From positions 186,001 to 250,000 of the forward strand of contig NADL03000101.1 in the NCBI GenBank assembly GCA_002205965.3: a stretch of DNA of 64,000 nt. The letters are read 5' to 3'. The translations under genes and the position numbers were made by a program. The notes under the pieces are model-generated. The model was not told the DNA's origin. It was given only the letters and a program-made list of their open reading frames with translations, and ran no database searches. The stretch's first letter is position 1. Every line of letters begins with the position of its first letter. The stretch is from Kappaphycus alvarezii (taxonomy: Eukaryota; Rhodophyta; Florideophyceae; Gigartinales; Solieriaceae). Shown here in pieces: positions 12,961-22,299 of the stretch.

Positions 12961-13224
12961 CTCTCAGGACCGAAGATGGCTATACCGAAGTTCTGAGAGG
13001 TAAAACATCCATTAGGCCTTTTTAATTAAAAAAATCAGCTTAAGAAATGGAATAAGCAAGATTTTACTCGGTTCATGTATTTAATTAGTAAATTCAGGAA
13101 ATGTAAAAATCGGACTAAATTGATATGTAACCAAAGATTTACTTGTACAAAATCAAGTAGGTTCGATAACATTAATGTTACAAAATTGGCAGCAATAACA
13201 TTACACATGAACTGTAGATGTACA

Positions 13225-13310
13225 GAAAAGGCAACTATCCCCCTTCTCCCCCTCTCCCCTTCTCCCCATCCTTCCCATCCTCCCAATCATCACAAGCATC
13301 AACCCAAACT
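13225..13310 (+). repeat. Pyrimidine-rich low-complexity tract
   Basis: A C/T tract of about 85 bases (CCCTTCTCCCC-type units). The complementary strand gives a Gly/Arg/Glu-rich spurious frame. It could form a polypurine:polypyrimidine structure. No gene is associated. Confidence 0.6.
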
Positions 13311-13506
13311 CCCCCATAGATCCAAAAACCGTCCAACCAGGAAACCGTCCACGATACATCATCCACCGCTTTATTCGGCAGAGAAAAATTATCCAAATCA
13401 CCCAATCCAAGCCTGCTCACTAAATACTTCGTCCAAATTTAATTATATTAGCATGGATCATCGCCTAATAATGTAACGCGGTAATGCATGCCAAAAAGGA
13501 AAAACT

Positions 13507-14150
13507 TTGGAAGACTCGTCGGCTGATATCGCATCCGGGGCCCGCAAACGTCATTATCGAAATCAACAGAAGATTACAGATCAGCATAAGTATGTAATGA
13601 TATGGAGGCGAGGCTACGTGGTGAAGACTACGGTAGATAACGTTTTCGACATTGTCAGTACAGTGCAGGGTATTTCAAAAAAATCGAAGACAACCGGAGA
13701 ACATGAAGAAGTGATCCTTGTGATGAGCGATGGGTGTAAATCGGACGGACCCGAGCACGAAGGGGACAAAATTGTGCTTTAATGCAAGCAGGAGGTTGAT
13801 AGAAAGAAAGAATCTACGTATGACGACGCAAGTAGCCGATGACAAAGACAAAAAGAATAGCGTTAGCCAAACTTCGCTCGAATTGAAAAGAGAAAAGCAG
13901 ACTATGCCCTCGTCAAGTAGAGAGTGGCAACATCAATAAAGAAGAAGCGAAACAAAGATACAAGCATCATGTTGCAGAACCTCAGAGCACAGAAATTAAC
14001 AGCAAATTCGCCCGCAGCCACTGTGGAAGTAAGTTTTAATTCATGTAATTCGTTTGGATCGTTTCTTGCAATGATGAAACAGAAGAATGGCTACCTATCC
14101 CGACGTGGCACTTCGGACGCCAACAACATTTGTAAGGGAAGAACTTAGCA
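13507..14150 (+). CDS. Unrecognised, frame-shifting plus-strand ORF group
   Basis: Three consecutive open stretches in different frames (about 13507-13782, 13730-13939 with an ATG-less start, 13924-14148) are Lys/Arg/Ser-rich and read like one interrupted basic protein. No domain is recognised. They lie tail-to-tail with the Harbinger-type transposase at 14612-15672. In the second Harbinger element nearby, the accessory DNA-binding ORF has this same orientation, so these frames could be the decayed accessory ORF of the first element. That is inference from arrangement only. There is no Myb-like signature here. Confidence 0.25.
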
Positions 14151-14611
14151 TTCTTCCCACCTGTCTGAATTGTATTACCAAAATCAGCTGAAGTCTAATG
14201 AACATATGACGGCATCATCAGCGACGCGCAATCTCCTTCTCGAAGTACCTCAAAACATTGAAAATTGCAACTCGGAAGCTGATGTCTGAGCGTTTTTATT
14301 GTGCACTTTTACTAGTATCGACAGGGGTCGTCTCCATCGACCCCTCTGGCCGCGCTATGGGCGACCTCCGAGATTCTCTTGATTTTAAAGATATAAAGAA
14401 GCGGCGCGCTGATTTCTACCTTGCGCTCTCTTGACTTCTTAATTTCTCGATGTACTGATCCGCCTACAGCAATTCATATCCACATCAATCAAACGTCCAG
14501 TTAGAAAGCGGACTGCATTTTTGTAGGCCATAGGGAACAAGGAATCATCAAAAGGCCACCTTCCTGGTAAAATCCTGAACCAGTTGTTAATCTAATCTAT
14601 ACCCCACTCGA

Positions 14612-15672
14612 TCACCATGCGTCGCGACCTAGTATCGGATTGTGATTTCCTCTCAGTATCCACTCTGTGCTCTCATTTCGTTTGTATGGAAATACCATGT
14701 CCCCATCCCCTGCAAACCCCGTATTCGCCATTCCATGTTCCCCATCTGAAACTAAGTCCGCTTTCCTCGTATAGATGTAAGATTCCGTGTACATGTTTCG
14801 AGCGTTCTCTGCTCCTCTATCCGTGATATTAACTCGTATGAATCTGCCAAATATGTCCCATAACACCATGATTGAGAAAGACTGAACCCTTTTATATCCA
14901 TCATAGGCCCTCTCTTGTCTTTCGCTGTCACCTGGTCTCCATCGTCGATTCTTGTTTCCATCAACAGAGAACATGCAGGTTGGGAAGCCAATTATTAAAC
15001 CATGAAACAAAACACGCTCTTCGGATGATGTCACGAAACAAGGCCACGAAAGGTTATGTCAGGGGATTTGGAGATTGCCTGTAGACAATGACGAAAGTAG
15101 TTCGAAGCAATTCCGTTCGATACCCCATACCGCTTATCAATTCTTTTAACGCCCTCCCTTTTTTCGTTTTTTGCACCCAGTACATCGAAATAAGAGAACA
15201 TCAGCTCTCTAGCGTTCGATCGTTTTCCTCGCAACGTAATGTTGTGTCCATGGAAGTTTGGTGCGAACTATGGCGATTTGACAAGCTCTTCTTCACAAGA
15301 CAAAAACAGCGCTTCGAATTTGTCTCGCTTTATATGACATACAGACGCAAATAAAGTTACATGCGAATCTATTCCAGGAACTCTCTTGTACTCGCTTGTG
15401 TTTCCCCTTCGCCCATACACTGCCTTGGACAATCCGTCCATTGTAAATCTACGCCCAAGAGTCACGGTTTCGTACTAAATAAGCTCAGGTTCGTCTTTTT
15501 CTTTTAGCATTTTCAGGAGTGTTGAGTTCAGGACAGCATTCCGCGCTATATATCGCTGATTCTCCGCTGTTTGCTGCATAGATTGTTGGAGGAAGTCCAT
15601 GGCCATCAGAACTTCATCTTCGTTGAAGTTCATGATCAAAGGTAGCGCTTCTGTGCGGAGTGAGGTTGGCAT
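14612..15672 (-). pseudogene. PIF/Harbinger-type transposase, decayed
   Basis: An ATG at 15672 opens about 65 codons. The same frame continues through two in-frame stops (near 15476 and 15269) to about 15030, then the reading frame changes to 15034-14612. Visible features are an N-terminal helical region, a helix-turn-helix-like block (YGVSNGIASNYFRHCLQAI), and a DDE_Tnp_4-like core: FSVDGN (first Asp), YDGYKRVQSFSIMV, and a block ending VFPYKRN. In the second block the expected Gly-Ser-x-His-Asp reads GAENA, and the third Asp (usually DKGY) reads NTGF, so two of three catalytic positions are lost. It is most likely a dead DNA transposon of about 1 kb. Terminal inverted repeats were not identified. 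Confidence 0.6.
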
Positions 15673-15998
15673 AGCAGTACTTTACTTGATATCAACAATC
15701 AATGTTCATTTAATTACAGTTTTGATAATGTAAAGTAAGCAATTATCATGATTTTTAACAAAGTCTCTGTTATATGAAAAATAATAATACCCCAGAATCA
15801 AGTGGCTTGTAAAGCAACTTAACTTTGCTTAGTTAAAAAGGTCTATTAACTGCTTTGGTTTTTTCTACTCTGCTACTAAGGGTCATTCCAACAGAATAAT
15901 ACAATATATGAATACAATGTATGGTCCAAAGTTTTCATGCTGGCGGTAGTTCATTGCCATACGTTATTTCATCTCTTATCAGCCACAGTCAAATCAAA

Positions 15999-16026
15999 GG
16001 ACTTGCAGAAAAATTTCTGCAAGTCC
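15999..16026. repeat. 28-bp perfect palindrome
   Basis: Arms GGACTTGCAGAAA and TTTCTGCAAGTCC, 13 bp each, separated by two bases. It lies about 200 bp upstream of the SAP/Myb-like ORF, between the two Harbinger transposase regions. It could be a dyad operator, a terminus-associated site of the element, or the fused ends of a deleted element. Its function is unknown. Confidence 0.85.
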
Positions 16027-16211
16027 CATATGAAACGTCACCTGAAATACGATATGAATCCTGATTTGAAATCTCGTTAATCCGGATCCCCGAAGCTCCT
16101 TTCGCCACACTATTACGATACAATACCCAGCAACTTTTGCTTACGAAGAACAGTACTGGGAGGTGGTAACATCCTCAGGATCCCTTTTCCCTCCCGTTCC
16201 CAAAGTCCGCA

Positions 16212-17616
16212 TTGTTTCCCAATCCCTGTTCCACAAGAACATATATCAAAACTCACAGATGCCAACACCAAGGTACTCTGCTCCGCACGTTCCATATATT
16301 TCCACCAACACCTGCCTGGGTCGACCATGCCACGGAGACGCCGCCGACTTCCACAGCTGAAGATGCCGAAACATTGCCTCCGGAGACGAATGAGCCCATT
16401 GTTCCGCTCACTTCCGCACCAAGAGACACAGAAACCTTACCTCCCGAGAGAACTGGAGCAGTCGTACTGCCTACTGAAGACTCAGAACCGACGCGTCCCG
16501 TTATTGCTGAACCCGAACGTCTCCCCCAAGTGGTTCTATCTTTCGCGCTACGCCGTATTGGAATGTCAGGATCTGGAGCTAAGGTGACTTTGGCTGAACG
16601 TCTACGCAAATGTGTATATCGAACTGTGAAAGGATTAGAGAACTTTCAAAGGAATGGGAGGAACATCGCTCTGTCGATGCAGCAGCTGTTAGCAATATGG
16701 CTAGTAGGAATCATAACTGCCGGCAACGCGCACCGAACTGGTCCAAAAATGAAACGGCACGCCTTTGTCATGTTATTGCAGACCCACGCCATCAAACTGT
16801 TGTCCAACGAATGTATCAACGCATTGAAACGAGAGCAGAACTAGATGTAGCTCGTCACGATCCGTTTGCAGGGGAATTTCGAGAACTGTTTAACTCACCG
16901 GACTTTAAACCGACGTACCCTGAGGCAGTTGATGGAGTAACGAGGATATCCTCTCTCAATTTGACCCCACTTTGCACCCGCACGTTCGCGATGGGAAACA
17001 TTGAAGCAAAGGTGGACTAAGCTTCGGTCTAACTACACTACCGCAAGCTCCAACTTTTCCAAATCTGGCCAATCCGACCCGTCTACTTTTCCTTCTTTCA
17101 CGAATGGTGACGAACAGCTTGTGCTATATGCATTGCGTCTTTGCAAATCATCCGAGCTTAAATGTTGTTGTAAGAACGTTACCAACTACGGCACAAATTG
17201 AGGATGGTATTGCATCCGTGCGAGCAAATAGAAGCTCTACACCGGAACCGCATACGTCCGCTCGCAAGAGAAGAAGAGAGGAGGGTATTAGCTCAGTAGC
17301 AGCGGCCATATCAAAAATGGCTGAAAGCAGTTCAAGGCCACAGCCGATTGTCTTCCAAAATTCCGATTCCGTCATGGCTACCGATCCTGAAATAGTGCAG
17401 CTCGACAAAGCCACAAAAGTGGCATCCACAGTTGACAAGTTAATGGAGTTGGAGTCGAAAATTATGGGATGCATGGAGAAAGTTTCAGATTCTTACTCTA
17501 ATCTCAATGCATCAGCGACATTGGCTGTTTTGGAAACAAGACTTCGCAAAACGCGTAAGCTAATTGACAATGCAATGTCGAGCATGATTGAAGATGACGA
17601 CAATAATGATGATTAG
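16212..17616 (+). CDS. Harbinger-associated SAP + Myb/SANT-like DNA-binding protein (frame-shifted)
   Basis: Plus-strand coding region spread over three frames. The first (16212-about 16610) has a Pro/Thr-rich N-terminus with a repeated ETLPPE unit, then a SAP-like motif (FALRRIGMSGSGAKVTLAER). The second (about 16610-16960) holds a Myb/SANT-like block starting NWSKNETARLCHVI, then AELDVARHDPFAGEFRELF. The third continues with LKQRWTKLRSNYTTASSNF and FPSFTNGDEQLVLYAL. The last part (17160-17616) is basic (RKRRREEG), then helical and acidic, ending in a DDDNNDD tail. Myb-like partners are established for PIF/Harbinger elements, where they help transposase enter the nucleus and bind element ends. 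The stop (TAG, 17614-17616) overlaps the antisense stop of the transposase. The frame changes lack clear introns, so this copy is either broken or carries sequence errors. Confidence 0.6.
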
Positions 17617-18700
17617 GACGTGTAATGTGGCCGTCGCATACATGCGGCAGCAATTTCTTGAGTAAAGTCTTCGCGTAACTGGCACGAATCCAAGTCTCGC
17701 CTCCGTCTGTGCAATGCTTCGTCAAGATCGCAGTCGTCTTGCAAGTGAACTTCCCTATCTTCAGCCTCTGTATGGCTCCATATCCACTCTAGATGGCTGT
17801 GGTACATCAAAGCTTGTTGCACTATCCAGAACGAAGTTGTGGAGCTTGCAACACAGTAATATAATTTGAGTGTTCTTCTCCACCGTGCAGCGCAATGGTC
17901 TCCAAAATATTCCCATCTGGCTACAAGCATTCCAAATGCTTGTTCAATAAAGATGCGAGCTGACGACTGCCAGTAGTTGAAACAGTCTTTCGAAATGGAG
18001 AGGTGGCGTCCCGGCCAAGGGTTAATAATCTGTTGCAGCAGTTATAAGCCTCGTCAGCTACAACCCAATATCCCGCCATGAGACCACCGGCCTGTCGTCC
18101 AAGAAGTTCACACAAGCTGCTGATTGAGTACGCAGTTCTATCATGTGTAGAACCGGTTGACAGACAGGAAACAAAGGTAAACCGATAGGTGGAATCACAC
18201 ATTGCCTGCGTATTCAGAGCAAACCATCCCTTCCATTGTAGTATGATGTCGCATTTGGAACCTCCCATGCAGCTGGTTCACATATTTAATTGCGATTCCA
18301 TCTACCGCACCGCAGCACATTCGCAAAGGGATTCGTCCACCTCTTGAAAACTCGTCTGAGACACGTCTGAGCCAACGCTCGTTATTATATGGAAACTCAA
18401 TCCTTAAGGTGTTGTTTAGACAAAAATGGTGTCATCAATGTACTGAAAACAATTGATATTGGCAGGCAATGGGCAAATGCAATATCAAGGTACGAGCCAC
18501 CTGCTAGATATCTTAACGTCACTGATAACCTCATCAATGGCAACTCTTTCTGAACCTCTTGGGGTCTGCCATTATCATCAGTTCTGCCAGCTTCATAAAT
18601 GCCGGATGTGACATTCGGTACAGCTTTTTGAAGAATTTATCGGGGTGCCAGCCAGGATTGCGGCAAAAGAGAACAGACCCCGAGGCACTGTTCGTTCCCC
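17613..18700 (-). pseudogene. PIF/Harbinger transposase, second element (frame-shifted)
   Basis: From right to left on the minus strand: an N-terminal block (NPGWHPDKFFKKLYRMS, about 18660), then LRYLAGGSYLDIAFAH (about 18500), a CGAVDGIAIK block (about 18300) with the first catalytic Asp, and WFALNTQAMCDSTYRFTF. STGSTHDRTAYSIS holds the second Asp and YWVVADEAYNC the third acidic site. A C-terminal helical tail ends at 17613 (stop TAA 17615-17613). All catalytic residues are visible, but the reading frame changes at least three times. Together with the SAP/Myb ORF this forms a two-ORF element of about 2.6 kb. Terminal inverted repeats and target duplication were not found by eye. Confidence 0.75.
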
Positions 18701-18809
18701 ACGTCCTTCTCCTCCTAGCAGCAAAATATAGAGTGCCGACAGCGATGAAACAGCTTCATTGCTTGTTTTCGTCTTATCAGCGCGGCAGCGCAAATGGATG
18801 CCCGTAAAT

Positions 18810-19930
18810 CTCGACCCGTCATCAGGATAGGATCAGGATGAATGATGTAGTAGTTGATGGACATATCCCTTAGATGCCGTCATCAGGGTTGTTGACAATA
18901 TCATTGTGGTTTGGGTAAGCCCATCTCGTGTTTTCTACATATTTTGCTCACCAATGTATTGGAACGCCTCCATGCAAATATGGGGCGATAAAATATGTAT
19001 ATTTTGTGTACACATATTGTATTTTTGCTTTGGAAAGACCCTAATGCTCTAACGGCTCCAAATGTGAGGAGCAAGGAAACCACTGCGATCTCTAAACGAT
19101 CAAGATAAATATCATCATTTTATCTGAAAGGAGGGAAAACAGAAAGATCAGGATAGATCAATACAGGAAGGCAATAGCTCTACTTCTTAAGAAGATAGTT
19201 ATAATTCCTTCCTTTTGTTGTTGCAGGCGAGTAAGTACTTGAGATATCCTCTCATCAAAGACAAAGCCGAAGAGGAGTTCCTATTCTAATGGGCTTATTA
19301 CACTCCAGTAGCGCTATCCGTAGCCCCTAATGTAATCAGAACCTGTCCAACGGCCCCCCTAGTCGACCGTTACAGGAAACGTTCGCTGTAGGTACTCTTC
19401 CAGGGGAGATTCGTGACCTCAGAGCTGCCACCTCGACGAAATATATTATTATTTTAGATGAGCTTGGTAGAGGTTACCAGACACTGCGAGCGTGAGTAGA
19501 GTAATAAGGGAATATGGGAACCCACCTCCCTCCGGTTTTGCGAGAATGCATTCCCCATTGTTCCTCAAAGGGATGTACAAGAGGTAGGCAGAAGGCATGA
19601 AAGGGAGTCGACAGGAATAATGCAGTAGGGGGGCAGCGCAGGTGCAAAGCCTTTGACATCGACTTCAGGCAGCGGATTGACTTGAAGACTCATCTGAGGG
19701 ATAACAAACATCATGGGAAGCTCTTCAAACTACTGTAGAATTTTTGTGCTGTCGAATTGAGTTAGAAAAGGCAGCAAACTAATGGAAAAGGCGGAAAGGG
19801 AAAATAGGAGTGCCGGTAAGGGCAACTCGCTAAAGTAAATTCAAATGGGAAACAGAACTGTCGTTTCTGTGGGAGCTCGGAAGGCTCCGAACCGGTGGGG
19901 TTTGTAATTTCCCCCTTCCAATACTGTACT
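18810..19930. other. Spacer, nothing recognised
   Basis: No family motif on either strand. Short frames only. The right flank of the second Harbinger element should end somewhere in the first few hundred bases, but I could not identify its terminus. Confidence 0.4.
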
Positions 19931-19937
19931 GCGCGCA

Positions 19938-20000
19938 AAAACCATTCCTGCCTACAATATCCCCTTGATATCCCTTGATATTGTAGGCAGGAATGGTTTT
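19938..20000. repeat. Perfect 24-bp inverted repeat (hairpin)
   Basis: The left arm (19938-19961, starting AAAACCATTCC) is exactly complementary to the right arm (19977-20000, ending GGAATGGTTTT), with a 15-base loop containing CCTTGATATCCCTT. The arms show no mismatch, which is striking among decayed repeats. It could be a short MITE, a foldback relic, or a replication-slippage palindrome. It lies about 280 bp upstream of the DHHC gene. Confidence 0.9.
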
Positions 20001-20281
20001 CCCCAATATCAAAGTGTAGCAGCAAAAACTGACTGGCGGGAATATCAAGAAATTAAAATAATTTGCCTGCTTAGTCCCAAATTGACCGAACAGCTGTAAT
20101 GAAACAAAAACGAGAAGTTTGTTTTTCGAGCCATCCTTCGTGGAGCAACGGACTCGGCGACATATTACTATGCCGGAACGATCGCAATTACTCTGCTCAG
20201 ATGACAACTCTACTCCGAGTGTGTTTCGTCTTCTTCTTCACTTTGAGACTCTAATCCACCGCCTCAACAAAGTCCTCACTT

Positions 20282-21094
20282 TCTCTATGTATCGCTCGTC
20301 CTTACCCTCATAATTGGCGCCACGCTAACATACTTTCTTCATCTGCACCCCCTCCTCTCTCATCTCTCCCTTCCCACATCTACCCCTTCACACCTCCATC
20401 ACTCTCTACCTGCTCTTCTCAGTATCCTCCAACTACCTCCTCTGCGTCTTTACTCCTGCGGGTTCACCTAACAACGACACAGAAGCGCTTGGTAAGCCGT
20501 TCCAAGATGACGACATCATGCACGAGACTCATACACGCTCCGAAACGTGGCGCTGGTGTACCATCTGCCGCTTGGCCAAGCCACCTCGTGCTCATCACTG
20601 CTCGACATGTAACAAATGCTTCCTCCGCTTATGTCATCATTGCCCAGCGGTAGGTCGGTGTGTCGGACGTAACAACTATCCCTATTTTCTACGCTTTGTG
20701 TTGAACACATTTGTGGCGCTGTGGTGGCCAGCGCGACGTGCTCCTGGCTGATGAGAAGAGGTGGAAAGGAAAAGGATGAGATCTTGTTTTTTATGGGTGT
20801 GGGTGGGTTGGCCGTGGGGTTTGCTGTCGGGGTGTTGGCTGGATGGCATTTGTATTTAGTAAGTACGGGACAAACCACTATAGAATGGTTAGAGAACAGA
20901 GGGAAAGGCTACGGTTGGAGTGGACCGTTTGATCGAGGATTGAGGGCGAATATCAAGGAGATGATGGGAGCCGGGTGGCCTATTTGGGTAACATTTATAG
21001 CGCCGGTAGGGAGGGGGGAGTGTTCAAATGGAAACTTGGAGGTCTGCACTGGGAAAGCAGGATAGAGTGGGGAATATGGCAACTGCAGAGATGA
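20282..21094 (+). CDS. DHHC-type palmitoyltransferase (frame-shifted gene)
   Basis: Integral-membrane S-acyltransferase that palmitoylates cysteines on target proteins, usually at Golgi/ER membranes. Visible in order: a first hydrophobic helix (VSLVLTLIIGATLTYFL, about 20284-20340), a second (about 20400-20450) leading to FTPAGSPNND, then the cysteine-rich domain (WCTICRLAKPPRAHHCSTC to NNYPYFLRF, 20548-20705). A fourth helix is at about 20790-20860, then the TTxE motif as TTIE at 20874-20885, and a DRGLRANIKEM tail. The catalytic tetrapeptide reads Cys-His-His-Cys (20632-20643) instead of Asp-His-His-Cys, and Pro-Ala replaces Pro-Trp. The frame changes near 20400, 20730 and 21010 without good introns. 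It is either a decayed copy or a normal gene with sequence indels. The true start was not found. Confidence 0.75.
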
Positions 21095-21364
21095 TTAATG
21101 GGATGCGGATACGTGCTTTTGAGATACATAGATGGATTGGGTGGAATTGGACACCTCAAGGGGCGAACAGCAAGATATATCGGCTTGAGAATCGTGACAG
21201 GACCTGGATGGATGAAGTATGGTAAGAAGAGAATCAGGTAATCTACGGACTCGAGGCCGGCCTTGATGCGATCCCCATACGAACAGTTTCAAAATGGAAA
21301 CAGGGTACTTTACTCAAGTTTGAGCCAGTGAAAAATCGAGAGTCAATGCGAACACATTGATTAG

Positions 21365-21903
21365 ATGGACGGTTGCAAACCGCGATCTGTGCCCAACATA
21401 AACTCGAAAGCAGACTTGATGGATACAATTTCATGCGATAAAGACGCGTTCACGGATGCATGGTCCGGTAGCAAATGGTGTGTTTCAAAGATACCGCATC
21501 TGGTCACTGGGCGATTCCCGTCGCTGATCCAGTTTTTCGAGGCAATGCGAGGGACTTGAAACACATGATTTCGCGCCACTCACCCTCTGTCCCCGACAAG
21601 CCAACCCCGGACGGATTCCAATTCCACCCCGTTGCGTTTGACTCAATGGATACGCCATTCTACGCGACCATCATTCTCCCAGCGGTGTCTGGCCCGGGCC
21701 TGGCGCACAGGCTCCGCATGTATGACGTGAAACATGACGGGTATTTAGTAACATATCAGCATCCTGTGGTCGTTGATGGTAATGGCTGTCGTTTCACGTG
21801 CCGTATTGCTCGTAGCGGTCCTAAAAACATCCGGTTGGGCGTTAGCCGTATGTTGAGGTCGGTCTACGCAGTGTACACTACTGAAACCAATCTTCGAAAT
21901 TAG
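21365..21903 (+). CDS. Unrecognised ORF (142 codons plus upstream frame)
   Basis: An ATG at 21475 opens 142 codons to a TAG at 21903. An overlapping ATG frame starting at 21365 (beginning MDGCKPRSVP) joins it with similar composition around 21475, suggesting one coding region of about 180 residues interrupted by a frame change. The product contains YATIILPAVSGPGLAHRLRM and VKHDGYLVTYQHPVVVDG, which look like beta-strand-rich sequence. No family is assigned. It lies between the DHHC gene and the LINE-like element and could belong to either context. Confidence 0.35.
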
Positions 21904-22299
21904 GTTCCGTCAGTAAAGTAGGACAGAGGAAGAACTTCCAAACTATTGGGCAACCATTCTCTGTGTTCGGCTTATTGCTGCATCGATGGTTCGGAGCCGT
22001 CCATTCATCAGAGGTAGTGCTTTTGCTATCCACTCGCTTTTTACGGTTGCAACGGATCTCGACGCTTGCGCCAAATGTACTGCAACAAGATTCGCGCTGA
22101 TCTACGTTCTTTGTGCCGACTGGTTCAGTGTCACGAGTCTTGACGTAAGGTATAGCATAGTTCTATTGCTTACACAGTACCGACGTGTCTACTGCCCGGC
22201 GTTCGCGTCACGCCGAGGGCTCTGTGCCGACGTACGCTACGGCAAAGCCATGCGTGCTCTGCACAATGCCCCTTTAGCGACTTGAAGGACCCGCAAACG

